A stretch of DNA of 17,766 bases from 2-01-FULL-41-21 sp038065335. Its GTDB lineage: Bacteria; Patescibacteriota; Minisyncoccia; 2-02-FULL-40-12; GWA2-44-9. Positions 1-7,690 of this stretch are shown here, in pieces. Position numbers and translations under genes: made by a program. How positions within the stretch are numbered: the stretch's first letter is position 1; each line of letters begins with the position of its first letter. The stretch covers positions 1 through 17,766 of the forward strand of contig JBBTRD010000028.1 of the NCBI GenBank assembly GCA_038065335.1. Reading direction: 5' to 3'. The notes beneath the pieces are model-generated. The model was not told the origin of the DNA and ran no database searches. It saw only the letters and a list, made by a program, of their open reading frames with translations.

Positions 1-2
1 AA

Positions 3-1214
3 AACAAGTTCAATAAAAAAATTCTCCAATCGATTCGCGGCCTGACTCCAGAAATACGAGAGATAAAATACTCTATCGGCAAGCCCAAGGTGGAATTCGC
101 GCGACAAGATATCTCCCGAATTATTCTTGAAAAAGAATTAGAAGAGAAGACAAACATTATCCCCGCCGATACTGACGTTGATCATCTCACCAATCTCAAC
201 AAACGTTACTCTTTTGACGCGTTCGTCTCTGGTTCAAGCAACGACATGGCCCATGCGGCCTGTCTGGCGGTTACCAAAAGTTTGGGTAAGATTTATAATC
301 CGCTGTTTATTTATGGAAATGTTGGTTTGGGTAAAACCCACTTGATTCAAGCGGTGGGGAATAGGGTGGCCGAAAATAAAGACCGGAAAGTTTTATATCT
401 TCAAGCCGAACGTTTTGCGGCCCAAATTGTCGAAGCCATCATGAATCGAACGATCGAAGAACTTAAGGGTCAATACGCGAAACTTGACCTCCTTATTCTC
501 GACGATGTTCAGTTTATTGCCGGCAAAGTAAAGGCCCAAGAAATTGTTTTTTCAACATTTAACGAGCTCTACGGGAAAAACAAACAGATTGTTTTGTCGT
601 CGGATCGACCACCAGCCGCCATTCCCACTCTTGAGGAGCGCCTGCGATCCCGTTTTGAAGGCGGAATGATTGCCGATGTTGGGGTGCCCGACATGGAAAC
701 CCGCTTGGCCATCTTGAAACAAAAACTAATTGGCAAAAATGTTGAATTAGGAGAAGAAACGCTTTCATATATTGCCATTCACATGCAAAAAAATATCCGC
801 GAACTAGAGGGGGCTCTTAATCGAGTGGTGGCTTTTACCCAGATTTACAACAAGGCCCCGGATATTAAAGAGGTTAAAAACATTCTTAACACCTACTTGA
901 GCACACCCTACCGAAAGACTTCGCCTCAAGTAATTTTAAAAGCGGTCGCCGATTTTTATAACATTTCTGCCGCCGATCTCGTAAAAAGAAGTCGTAAAAA
1001 AGAGGTTGTCCGGCCCAGACAAGTGGCTATGTTTTTGTTGCGCGACGAAACAAAACTTTCCTTCCCTGAAATAGGCCAAAAACTTGGAGGAAGAGACCAC
1101 TCGACAGTTATTCATGCTTGTGAAAAAATAAGAACGGAAGCAGCGATCGACGAGCCCCTTAAACAGGAGCTAACCCTTATCAAAGAGCGTGTGTATAACT
1201 CTTTTGATAAGTAG
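3..1214 (+). CDS. dnaA: Chromosomal replication initiator protein DnaA, 5'-truncated by the window edge
   Basis: DnaA binds DnaA boxes at oriC as an ATP-bound AAA+ filament and opens the duplex for helicase loading. The reading frame is open to base 3, so the GTG at 90 is internal. The codons upstream of it continue a domain I/II-like sequence (ILQSIRGLTPEIREIKYSIG), and the true start lies outside the window. Visible motifs are Walker A GNVGLGKTH (about 315-341), Walker B LLILDDVQF (about 486-512), the NIRELEGALNR sensor II region, and the C-terminal box-binding signature GGRDHSTVIHACEKI (about 1085-1129). The 403 visible residues cover the AAA+ domain and domain IV completely. The gene is followed by an AT-rich spacer and dnaN, the classical origin order. 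The identity is secure; only the N-terminus is missing. Confidence 0.97.
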   Translation, partial: NKFNKKILQSIRGLTPEIREIKYSIGKPKVEFARQDISRIILEKELEEKTNIIPADTDVDHLTNLNKRYSFDAFVSGSSNDMAHAACLAVTKSLGKIYNPLFIYGNVGLGKTHLIQAVGNRVAENKDRKVLYLQAERFAAQIVEAIMNRTIEELKGQYAKLDLLILDDVQFIAGKVKAQEIVFSTFNELYGKNKQIVLSSDRPPAAIPTLEERLRSRFEGGMIADVGVPDMETRLAILKQKLIGKNVELGEETLSYIAIHMQKNIRELEGALNRVVAFTQIYNKAPDIKEVKNILNTYLSTPYRKTSPQVILKAVADFYNISAADLVKRSRKKEVVRPRQVAMFLLRDETKLSFPEIGQKLGGRDHSTVIHACEKIRTEAAIDEPLKQELTLIKERVYNSFDK

Positions 1215-1300
1215 GGGATAATCTAGGGATAAAGGTTGATATAAAATGTCTTTGGATAAAATGTCGCCAGACTATCCATTAATCACCCTCCAACTATCCA

Positions 1301-1336
1301 CAGTGTTTATAAATAAAAATTTATTCATAAACACTG
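1301..1336. repeat. 36-base near-perfect inverted repeat inside the candidate origin
   Basis: The left arm at 1301-1317 and right arm at 1320-1336 are 17 bases each and match at 16 of 17 positions, with a 2-base centre. The right arm contains the DnaA-box-like word TTATTCATA, and a CTATCCACA box overlaps the left edge. It could be a cruciform or a paired protein site at the origin. No T-tract follows either arm, so it does not look like an ordinary dnaA terminator. Confidence 0.75.
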
Positions 1337-1419
1337 GTTTAATACTAGTTTTTAATGATCCACTAAACCCTTATTCACTTATCCACTCCCTTAAGAATAA
1401 TAATAAAAATATAAACCAA

Positions 1420-1425
1420 TAATAT
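1420..1425 (+). promoter_or_regulatory. -10 box of dnaN, predicting a leaderless or near-leaderless start
   Basis: TAATAT lies 9 bases before the dnaN ATG, so transcription would begin about 2 bases ahead of the start codon. No convincing -35 hexamer is seen in the AT-rich upstream DNA and there is no Shine-Dalgarno sequence. The same geometry occurs at tyrS. Confidence 0.4.
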
Positions 1426-1434
1426 TTATTAATT

Positions 1435-2523
1435 ATGAAACTTGTTGTTAATCAAAAAAATCTTAAAAGAGCCGTTAGTCTGGTAGAAAAAGTAGTTTCC
1501 AAAAACACCACTCTTCCAATTCTTGGAAATATTTTACTTAAAACCGAAAATGGTCGCTTGCGCTTGTCGGCCACAAATTTAGAATTAGGAATCAACACCT
1601 TGGTTGGAGTAAAAATAGAAGAAGTGGGGGAGATTGCCATTCCGGCCAGAATATTTTCCGACTTTATAAACACCATTCAAGACGAGAAGGTTACCCTTGT
1701 GACCAAAAACAACACGTTAACCATCAACGCGGAACATTACAAAACAAGTATTTTAGGATTTGATCCAAAAGATTTTCCTATTATTCCAAAAATAAAGTCT
1801 GAACCAATTGTTTCTGTCCCAGCCAATATGTTTAAGGGGGCCCTTGTAAGAGTGGTAGATTCAATGGCCATCTCCGAAACTCGACCCGAGCTCGCGGGTA
1901 TCCTTGTTCAAGTAAAGGAAAATCAATGCGTTCTTGTTTCGACGGATATCTTTCGGCTCACCGAAGTAACTCTTTCTGTTTCTGCCTCCGTTTCAAACGC
2001 AATAATTATTCCCCGAAACACCGTAACAGAACTTGTGCGAATGTGTAATGATCTTGAGGGTAATATTCAAATTAAATATAGTGATAATCAGGTAGCTTTT
2101 GTGGCCGAAGACATAGAGCTTGTTTCTCGAGTGGTCGACGGCACCTATCCGCCATACAAAAACGTTATTCCTGAAAAGTTTATCTCTCGGGCCTTAATTA
2201 AACGGAATGAGCTCGAAAACAATATTCGACTGGCCGGTTTGTTTGCTTCCAGTATTTCAGACGTGAAGATTTCTTGTGTTGAAAACAAACTAATAATTAC
2301 CGCGCGAAATAGTGATAAAGGTGAAATTGAGACCAACGTGCCTATTGTTCTCAAAAACGAACCCTTTGAAGTGTCGCTAAATTATAGATATATTCTTGAT
2401 GGTCTCAAAAACATGCCCGGCAACGAGGTAGTCATTGAATTTACTGGAGCGGGAAGCCCGCTAGTGATGCGCCCCAGCGACGATAAATCTTTTGTTTATC
2501 TCATTATGCCTCTTCGAAACTAG
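1435..2523 (+). CDS. dnaN: DNA polymerase III subunit beta (sliding clamp)
   Basis: DnaN is the ring-shaped clamp that tethers DNA polymerase III to DNA and recruits repair and replication partners through its hydrophobic groove. The 362-residue product matches the family length of about 365-380 and the three-fold repeat of clamp domains. It begins MKLVVNQKNLKRAVSLVEKV and contains the family-typical stretch LPILGNILL. It ends in YLIMPLRN, which corresponds to the conserved C-terminal Y(V/L)MPMR motif lining the peptide-binding pocket. The ATG at 1435 is the natural start; no SD precedes it and a -10-like TAATAT is 9 bases upstream. It lies downstream of dnaA across the candidate origin and 21 bases before a DciA-like gene, giving a compact replication block. 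Confidence 0.97.
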   Translation: MKLVVNQKNLKRAVSLVEKVVSKNTTLPILGNILLKTENGRLRLSATNLELGINTLVGVKIEEVGEIAIPARIFSDFINTIQDEKVTLVTKNNTLTINAEHYKTSILGFDPKDFPIIPKIKSEPIVSVPANMFKGALVRVVDSMAISETRPELAGILVQVKENQCVLVSTDIFRLTEVTLSVSASVSNAIIIPRNTVTELVRMCNDLEGNIQIKYSDNQVAFVAEDIELVSRVVDGTYPPYKNVIPEKFISRALIKRNELENNIRLAGLFASSISDVKISCVENKLIITARNSDKGEIETNVPIVLKNEPFEVSLNYRYILDGLKNMPGNEVVIEFTGAGSPLVMRPSDDKSFVYLIMPLRN

Positions 2524-2544
2524 GGGTATTATTAAAACAACCCC

Positions 2545-2829
2545 ATGTTCCGAAACATTCAAGATCGCTTCGCGCGAAGACTCGAAAACATGAAAGCAAA
2601 AACTCAGGCCCAGACCGAGCTTGAAAAGAATATTCGGTCTTTTTTAATCCGAGAATTCGGCCCCATCGGAGAGTCTTTGGGTTTTAATGTTTTTCAAGAA
2701 AACAAAAAAATTCACCTTCGAATGCAGAATAAGACGGCGGCCAATGAGGTTGTTTTGCGAAGCGGCAAGCTTAGAGAACTGCTTCGCGACGCTTATGACA
2801 ATAAAGTTGAAATCATTAATATTGACTAG
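2545..2829 (+). CDS. DUF721 / DciA-like protein, putative helicase-loading factor
   Basis: This is a 94-residue basic protein. The C-terminal half (about residues 50-94) has the pattern of a DUF721/DciA KH-like fold: a beta strand KIHLRMQNKTAANEVVL, a helix with KLRELLRDAYDNK, then a strand VEIINI. DciA is the ancestral bacterial loader or activator of the DnaB replicative helicase, and DUF721 genes often sit near dnaA-dnaN-recF-gyrB. The position directly after dnaN supports that role. The N-terminus is a charged helix (MFRNIQDRFARRLENMKAK). It is shorter than typical DciA proteins, and the family call rests on pattern and context only. The last four bases (CTAG, 2826-2829) contain the stop codons of both this gene and the convergent PBP gene. 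Confidence 0.6.
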   Translation: MFRNIQDRFARRLENMKAKTQAQTELEKNIRSFLIREFGPIGESLGFNVFQENKKIHLRMQNKTAANEVVLRSGKLRELLRDAYDNKVEIINID

Positions 2830-5015
2830 GGTTGTGGGGTTGAGGTGGGGGACAGACTATTTTCATATGGCGGTTCGCCATAAGTCTGAAGAACAGGCCA
2901 ATCCCAATTTATAAATTGAGGATCATTTCCAGGATTTGATGGCATGGGGCTGAGGGGGTCGTTTCGGTCAACATAATAAAGAATTTCGTGGTATTGGGTC
3001 GGTCCGCCATCTGGTGGCGTGTAAGTATTATTGCCATTGAGCATGATTTTTGAAGAAGTTACTGGTTCGGGTTGGGGAAATGATTCGTGAGGAAAGGTGG
3101 CGAGGGCTTGGGCCATGAATTCATGCCACATTGGTCCCGCGGCGCTGATACCAGCTCCAGCCGCCGTCATTGACTGGTTGTTGTTGTTACCGGTCCAGAC
3201 GACCGTGGCGACGGAAGGACTGAAACCCACCACCCAGCCATCTCGGTTATCTTGGGTGGTTCCCGTTTTTGCCCCAACCTCGTAGCCGGGGAAATAAAGA
3301 GAGTTGTTATAACCAAACACCGCCGCTCGGGCCGAGTTGTCCGAAAGGATATTATTCATAAGTCTGGCTGTTTGAGCGTCTAAAGCACGCTGGGGCTGAT
3401 TCTGGGCCTCTTCAAGAACGTTTCCATTGGCGTCCTCAACTCGCTGAATGATGCGCCACGGGTTACGAATGCCATCATTGGCAAAGACACTATAGGCCGA
3501 CACAAGATCAATAGGATGAACTTCGGCGCCACCAAGAACAAGGGACAATCCGTATCGCTCCGGTTGAGTTAAGGTCGTGATACCCATTTGTTGGGCCAGA
3601 CTGATAGTTTCAGGAATACCGGCCAGGTAGAGGGTTTTCACGGAAGGAATATTAAGCGATTGATCAAGGGCTTGGCGGAGGGTGACCGGTCCGCGGAAAA
3701 TACCGTCATAATTTCGAGGATGGTAGCAAGCGAGACCATACTGATCGACCAGTTGGTTTCCATCCGGTGAACAAGAGGGATTGAATTCGGTTTTAAAATC
3801 AAAGATGGTGGTTGAATCAGGATACCCTTTTTGAAAAGCCACCGCGTAAGCAAAGGGTTTAAACGAGGAGCCGGGTTGGCGACCGGGACCATCGATTGTC
3901 ACGTTGAAATTTCCTTGATTGGCGATATCAAAATAGTTTACTGAACCGACAAGGGCCAAGACATCGCCGTTTTTGGGACTGACCGCGACTAGGGCCGCGT
4001 TGGAAGCTTTGTATTTAGTTTTGTTGATAGTCGCGTATTTAGTAACCGCCGCTTCGGCGTAGTCTTGGAGGGCGGCATCGAGAGTGGTAATAACATTGAA
4101 ACCACCGCTTTCAATAGCGCTCTCGCCATATTTGTTGGCTAGATAGTCTTTAACCATAATTACAAAGTGGGGAGCGGTAATACTCTCGGTGCTCGAATGA
4201 AATACTGGTTTTTCAGCGACAGCCTGTTTGTAATCGGTTTCAGAGATAAAGCCGAGTTTTTTCATGTTGGTGAGGATACTGTTTTTACGAATAATCAAAC
4301 CATCAACATGGTTGCCATAGGGGGAATAATAACTGGGGGCTTGGGGCAAAGCAGATAGAGTAGCGGCCTCGTTTAGGTTTAGCTGTGATGCGTTTTTATT
4401 AAAGAAAGCTTTTGCGGCCGCTTCAATGCCGTATGTATTTGAGCCGTAAGGAATCTGGTTTAAATACATCCAAAAAATTTGGTCTTTTGAAAACTTGCGT
4501 TCAAGTTCAATCGACAAAACCAGTTCCCGAACCTTTCGCAGGGCTGTTTTCTCGTTTCCAAGAAGAGTTTGTTTGACTAGTTGTTGGGTAATTGTCGAAC
4601 CGCCCTGTGAAAGACCAAAGGTTTTGATATCACTAAGAAATGATCGAAGAATTCCTTTTAGATCGAAACCGCCGTGGGAGTAGAAACCACTGTCTTCGGC
4701 CGCGAGAGTGGCATTCTTTAGGTTGGTCGGGATTTGTTCCCATGGGACAATCGTTCTTTTTTCTTCGCCGTGAATATCATAAAGAAGAACTTGGCCCGTG
4801 CGATCGTATATTTTAGTGGATTCACTGACCTTGCGGTCGGCGATAGAGTTAGGGTCGGGAAGGGTGCGTTGAACATAAATTAAGAGACCAAAAAACAAAA
4901 TAGCACTAATAACAATAATCCAGAGCGCAAACATTCCGATTTGTTTGAGACTCGGTTTTTTAAGTTTTGAACCTCTAAACACTCGGCCCACGAAAGATGG
5001 CATAATTGGCATCAT
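2826..5015 (-). CDS. Class A penicillin-binding protein (PBP1A-type transglycosylase/transpeptidase)
   Basis: This bifunctional enzyme polymerises glycan strands from lipid II and crosslinks peptides outside the membrane. The 729-residue product has a short cytosolic basic tail, one membrane segment (about residues 28-49), then a GT51 domain with the catalytic Glu motif AAEDSGFYSHGGF (E107), QGGSTITQQLVKQ (137-149) and RKVRELVLSIELERKFSKDQI. The penicillin-binding domain follows with SSFK (S383-K386), SLN (453-455) and KTGT (583-586). All catalytic motifs are intact. The C-terminal tail is rich in Pro, Ser, Thr and Asn and ends SPTSTPQP, likely an extracytoplasmic linker. Start codons at residues 1, 2 and 5 are all possible. 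The gene is divergent from tyrS across 55 bases and convergent with the DciA-like gene, with which it shares the CTAG stop overlap. Confidence 0.95.
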   Translation of the reverse strand: MMPIMPSFVGRVFRGSKLKKPSLKQIGMFALWIIVISAILFFGLLIYVQRTLPDPNSIADRKVSESTKIYDRTGQVLLYDIHGEEKRTIVPWEQIPTNLKNATLAAEDSGFYSHGGFDLKGILRSFLSDIKTFGLSQGGSTITQQLVKQTLLGNEKTALRKVRELVLSIELERKFSKDQIFWMYLNQIPYGSNTYGIEAAAKAFFNKNASQLNLNEAATLSALPQAPSYYSPYGNHVDGLIIRKNSILTNMKKLGFISETDYKQAVAEKPVFHSSTESITAPHFVIMVKDYLANKYGESAIESGGFNVITTLDAALQDYAEAAVTKYATINKTKYKASNAALVAVSPKNGDVLALVGSVNYFDIANQGNFNVTIDGPGRQPGSSFKPFAYAVAFQKGYPDSTTIFDFKTEFNPSCSPDGNQLVDQYGLACYHPRNYDGIFRGPVTLRQALDQSLNIPSVKTLYLAGIPETISLAQQMGITTLTQPERYGLSLVLGGAEVHPIDLVSAYSVFANDGIRNPWRIIQRVEDANGNVLEEAQNQPQRALDAQTARLMNNILSDNSARAAVFGYNNSLYFPGYEVGAKTGTTQDNRDGWVVGFSPSVATVVWTGNNNNQSMTAAGAGISAAGPMWHEFMAQALATFPHESFPQPEPVTSSKIMLNGNNTYTPPDGGPTQYHEILYYVDRNDPLSPMPSNPGNDPQFINWDWPVLQTYGEPPYENSLSPTSTPQP

Positions 5016-5032
5016 GCCACAAAAAACCCATA

Positions 5033-5061
5033 TTTACAACGGCCGTATTTAAAGATATGAT
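5033..5061 (+). promoter_or_regulatory. tyrS promoter, predicted leaderless
   Basis: TTTACA at 5033-5038, a 17-base spacer and TATGAT at 5056-5061 form a good sigma70-type promoter. The tyrS ATG follows only 9 bases after the -10 box, so the mRNA would have about 2 untranslated bases. The weak GGA at 5062-5064 is therefore unlikely to act as an SD. Confidence 0.7.
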
Positions 5062-5070
5062 GGAATAATT

Positions 5071-6234
5071 ATGTTTGGAAACCTAAAACAAAAACTTGTT
5101 ACTGATGAAACACTGATTGGTTTAGCCCTGGAACGACGGCTTGAAATTGCCGGCGTGTTTCCCGACAAAGAGGAGGCGATTAGTCTTTTAAAATCAAAAT
5201 CCCTTCGAGTATATCTCGGGATTGATCCCACCGGACCAGATATTCATCTTGGTCACACAATTCCACTTTTATTTCTTAAACAACTGTGGCTACTCGGCCA
5301 TGCACCCGTGATTGTGATTGGCGATTTTACGGCGCGGATTGGCGATCCCACCGGCAAAGATTCGGCCCGAAAACCGTTATCGCCGGACCAGATCAACGAG
5401 AACGCTAAAGATTATTTGGAGCAGATTTATACCATTTTACCTAAGGGCTCTTTTGAGATTTGTCATAATGGCGACTGGCTCGACAAATTGACGTTTAAAG
5501 ATGTTGTTCAACTGGCGAGCCACGTGACCGTCCAGCAAATGATTCAAAGGGACATGTTTCAAGAACGACTTAAAAACGAAAGACCCGTTGGTCTGCACGA
5601 GTTTTTGTATCCACTGATGCAGGGCTACGATTCGGTGGCGATGGAGATCGATGGTGAGGTCGGTGGCAATGATCAAGTTTTCAATATGCTCGTTGGGCGG
5701 GATTTAGAAAAAAAGTTGCTCGGAAAAGACAAGCTCGTTTTTGCCACTCGACTTTTAGTAAACTCTGGTTCAGGTAAAAAAATGAGTAAATCGGAAGGAG
5801 AACTTATCGCCTTATCAGATAGTCCCCAAGAAATGAGAAGAAAAGTTTTGATGACCGACGACTCCATGATAAAAACGGTTTTCCAACTTTGCACCGAAAA
5901 GCCTCAAGACTGGATCGATGGTAAACAAAAAGAAATGGAATCTGGCCGAAACCCCAAAGAATGGAAAGAAGAATTGTCTGATGAAATCGTAAAAATGTAT
6001 CACGGTGAAGAGGGTGTTTCAAAATCTCGGGAACCAGTTGTTTCCGATGGTGCGGGAACTTCCGTGGTGAGTTACATCTCTGGTTGGCTTAGCATCTCAA
6101 AATCAGAGGTTAAAAAACTTCTTGAGCAAGGAGCTGTTGAAGTAAATGGCCGGTTAGAAAAAAGCTGGGAATACAACATGAAAATTGGTGACGAGGTCAA
6201 GGTTGGCAAAGGGAAAGTTTCCAAAGTGTCTTAA
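5071..6234 (+). CDS. tyrS: Tyrosyl-tRNA synthetase
   Basis: This class I aminoacyl-tRNA synthetase charges tRNA-Tyr with tyrosine. The 387-residue product has the Rossmann catalytic core with the HIGH-type motif HLGH (residues 59-62), the TyrRS-typical VIGDFTARIGDPTGK (82-96), the tyrosine-site region with YDSVAMEIDGEVGGNDQ, and KMSKS at 237-241. A C-terminal S4 RNA-binding domain (about 330-387) carries the usual VKKLLEQGAVEVNG pattern. Length and motif spellings fit the TyrZ-like (type 2) group better than the E. coli-type enzyme. The gene is transcribed alone from a strong promoter directly upstream and ends in a strong hairpin terminator 5 bases after the stop codon. Confidence 0.96.
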   Translation: MFGNLKQKLVTDETLIGLALERRLEIAGVFPDKEEAISLLKSKSLRVYLGIDPTGPDIHLGHTIPLLFLKQLWLLGHAPVIVIGDFTARIGDPTGKDSARKPLSPDQINENAKDYLEQIYTILPKGSFEICHNGDWLDKLTFKDVVQLASHVTVQQMIQRDMFQERLKNERPVGLHEFLYPLMQGYDSVAMEIDGEVGGNDQVFNMLVGRDLEKKLLGKDKLVFATRLLVNSGSGKKMSKSEGELIALSDSPQEMRRKVLMTDDSMIKTVFQLCTEKPQDWIDGKQKEMESGRNPKEWKEELSDEIVKMYHGEEGVSKSREPVVSDGAGTSVVSYISGWLSISKSEVKKLLEQGAVEVNGRLEKSWEYNMKIGDEVKVGKGKVSKVS

Positions 6235-6238
6235 TTAT

Positions 6239-6274
6239 AAAATCGGCCCCGCCTTGGCGGGGTCGATTTTATCT
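6239..6274 (+). terminator. Strong rho-independent terminator after tyrS, probably bidirectional
   Basis: Arms at 6239-6253 and 6256-6270 pair over 15 positions with a single G-U wobble, with a GC-rich upper stem (CCCCGCC/GGCGGGG), and run into a T-rich tail. The A-rich left side gives a T-run on the minus strand, so the same hairpin can end the convergent ruvC/acidic-ORF transcript that stops at 6281. Confidence 0.9.
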
Positions 6275-6280
6275 TAGTGA

Positions 6281-6508
6281 CTATTTGAAACCTAGATTTA
6301 TCTCTGGATCTTCATCGTCTACTTCATCATCTTCATCGTCTAGGTCGTCTTCATCTGCATCCGGCGTATCCGGGTCTTCCTCGCTGTCTGGGTCTTTCTT
6401 TTTTTTCTTTTTAACACCATCTTCTGGGTCTGTATCCGGATCAACCTCATCGTCGAGAATCAATCTTTTGTCTGTGGCTGGTTCAGTGGTTAAACACTGG
6501 TACATCAT
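6281..6508 (-). CDS. Small highly acidic low-complexity protein, function unknown
   Basis: This 75-residue ORF starts with tandem ATGs (MMYQCLTTEP). From residue 19 on it is dominated by Asp and Glu (for example DADEDDLDDEDDEVDDED), broken by a run of six lysines at about 33-38, and ends NLGFK. It follows ruvC by 75 bases on the same strand and ends 11 bases from a terminator that works in its direction, which supports a real transcription unit end. An in-frame TGA precedes the ATG, so the start is limited to these codons. The opposite-strand frame is Ser-rich, as expected for the shadow of an Asp/Glu-rich gene. No family is recognised. It could be a disordered polyanion, but the repetitive composition also allows a non-coding low-complexity tract. 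Confidence 0.5.
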   Translation of the reverse strand: MMYQCLTTEPATDKRLILDDEVDPDTDPEDGVKKKKKKDPDSEEDPDTPDADEDDLDDEDDEVDDEDPEINLGFK

Positions 6509-6583
6509 AATGACTCAAAAATGTCCTCTTTATGGTGGTTGATTTCGATAAGGAACCCAGCCATTCATAAACAGAACCGTTAT

Positions 6584-7057
6584 TTATATAAGTATTGTAG
6601 TATGAGCAGAACAAATTGCAATAGCCAAGGCATCGGCGGCGTCGTCAGGTTTAATTGGTTCTTTAATACTTAACAACACTTGAACCATGCGTTGAACTTG
6701 ATCCTTGCCGGCGCGACCGTAAGCGCTGATGTTTTGCTTTACTTGAAGCGGAGTAAATTCGTGTACAGGCAGACCGTGTTTGGCGAGAGTGAGCATAATC
6801 ACGCCCCGCATCTCGCTGACGGCCATAACCGTCTTTTGGTTTTTAAAAAAGAACAACTTTTCAACGCCGGCCACATCGGGCTTGTATTTTTTAATCAAGG
6901 CCGATAGCTTCTTTTCGGTTTCTTTAAAATCAAATAGCTTGTCTTTTCCAGTATTGGAAATAATCCCGTAAGCGACACAGGTCATTTTATTTCTTTCGCC
7001 CCGAATGACACCGTAACCAATTCTCGTTGTGCCCGGATCGATACCTAATGAAATCAT
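6584..7057 (-). CDS. ruvC: Crossover junction endodeoxyribonuclease RuvC
   Basis: RuvC resolves Holliday junctions by symmetric nicking, working with the RuvAB motor. From the ATG at 7057 the product is 157 residues, the normal RuvC size. It shows the RNase H-like active site: D7 in GIDPGTTRIGYG, E66 in VEKLFF, and D139 and D142 in KPDDAADALAIA, plus the basic stretch YGRAGKDQVQRMV (113-125). An upstream in-frame ATG at 7150 would add 31 residues rich in Pro, Ser, Gly and Thr. Those codons lie in a palindromic repeat, and all RuvC motifs begin at MISLGIDPGT, so the shorter start is chosen. No SD is seen. yebC and ruvB lie upstream on the same strand, as in other bacteria; ruvA is not in the window. 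Confidence 0.93.
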   Translation of the reverse strand: MISLGIDPGTTRIGYGVIRGERNKMTCVAYGIISNTGKDKLFDFKETEKKLSALIKKYKPDVAGVEKLFFFKNQKTVMAVSEMRGVIMLTLAKHGLPVHEFTPLQVKQNISAYGRAGKDQVQRMVQVLLSIKEPIKPDDAADALAIAICSAHTTILI

Positions 7058-7064
7058 TGCTGGT

Positions 7065-7169
7065 TTAGTTAGGGGCCTAGTCTTAGCCCCAGTAGCGGAG
7101 GGGGACCCTTTGGGGGAACCGACGGGACTGGTTCCCTGGGTCTGGGGCAAAGGCTAGGCCCCTAACTAA
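7065..7169. repeat. Palindromic repeat element, copy 1, between yebC and ruvC
   Basis: Perfect 16-base inverted arms (7065-7080 and 7154-7169) enclose a GC-rich core at 7088-7146, which itself folds (GGGAACC/GGTTCCC near the tip). The core recurs at 9102-9180 with few substitutions and a 20-base insertion, but the outer arms there are unrelated in sequence although also mutually complementary. This copy overlaps the last codons and stop of yebC, sits just before the ruvC ATG, and creates a spurious N-terminal extension of the ruvC frame (PQTQGTSPVGSPKGSPSATG). There is no T-tract, so it is not a standard terminator. Confidence 0.9.
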
Positions 7170-7665
7170 GATTACTAGCAACATCATCGACGTCGTCCTG
7201 ATCGTCTAGGACTTCAAAAAGGGTGTCTAGATGAGCGTGTTCTTCGGGCGTGATAGTGACGGGCGTGTTAAACATCCAGTCAATACTTCTTTGAGGAACC
7301 ATTTTGGCGTGGTGGTTAATTAAAATCTTTTTAATTTCAGAAATAGTGCGATTAGAGTTGTCCGTAACAGCTTTGATTCTCAAAGCGACACCACCGGGCC
7401 CGATAGCTTCGACGACGACTTCCTGAAGTTGGATGGCTGATTTGTCGGAAACTTTTTTGATGGCCCGATCAATGTTTTCTTTAGGCATGTTTTCGGCCCG
7501 GGCTTGTTCAATCGCGTTCGCCAGAGCGGTGTTTATCCTTGGGTCGCTACCACCGCGGGCGGCGAGAGTAATGTTTTTAGAAAGCTTAGAAAACACCTGA
7601 CCCCGTTTTTGGTCCGTGGCGCCCTTTTTTCTCTTAATAGTTGACCACTTAGAGTGTCCGCTCAT
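7162..7665 (-). CDS. yebC: YebC/PmpR-type protein, short form
   Basis: YebC/PmpR proteins are DNA-binding regulators in some bacteria, and recent work links some members to ribosome function at proline tracts. The start at 7665 gives the conserved N-terminus MSGHSKWSTIKRKKG and the motif block KRGQVFSKLSKNITLAARGGSDPRIN, NMPKENIDRAIKK, then GPGGVALRIKAVTDNSNRTISEIKKI. The product is only 167 residues against about 240 in the family. After SIDWMF it passes directly to TPEEHAHLDTLFEVLDDQDDVDDVASN, so most of domain III appears to be missing while the C-terminal strand is kept. An upstream ATG at 7710 would overlap ruvB and adds nothing conserved. The gene starts 25 bases after ruvB, and its stop codon lies in the arm of a palindromic repeat. 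Confidence 0.9.
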   Translation of the reverse strand: MSGHSKWSTIKRKKGATDQKRGQVFSKLSKNITLAARGGSDPRINTALANAIEQARAENMPKENIDRAIKKVSDKSAIQLQEVVVEAIGPGGVALRIKAVTDNSNRTISEIKKILINHHAKMVPQRSIDWMFNTPVTITPEEHAHLDTLFEVLDDQDDVDDVASNLS

Positions 7666-7690
7666 GTGATAGTAACTAGGATTTAGAAAT

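Larger units (their letters stand above)
1215..1434. other. Candidate replication origin (oriC) between dnaA and dnaN
   Basis: This 220-base AT-rich spacer carries several words one base away from the DnaA box TTATNCACA: CTATCCACA at 1294-1302, TTATTCATA at 1321-1329, TTATTCACT at 1371-1379, TTATCCACT at 1379-1387 and, on the minus strand, TTATCCAAA at 1251-1259. The last 43 bases before dnaN are almost only A and T and could be the unwinding element. A near-perfect palindrome sits at 1301-1336. Position and box clustering support an origin; no exact consensus box is present and function is inferred. The dnaN promoter lies in the same spacer. Confidence 0.7.

Noticed and set aside
6285..6542. 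Ser-rich plus-strand ORF of 85 residues
   Set aside because: It is the antisense shadow of the Asp/Glu-rich minus-strand ORF (GAT and GAC codons read as Ser/Ile/Val on the other strand) and lies across the tyrS terminator exit with no start signals.
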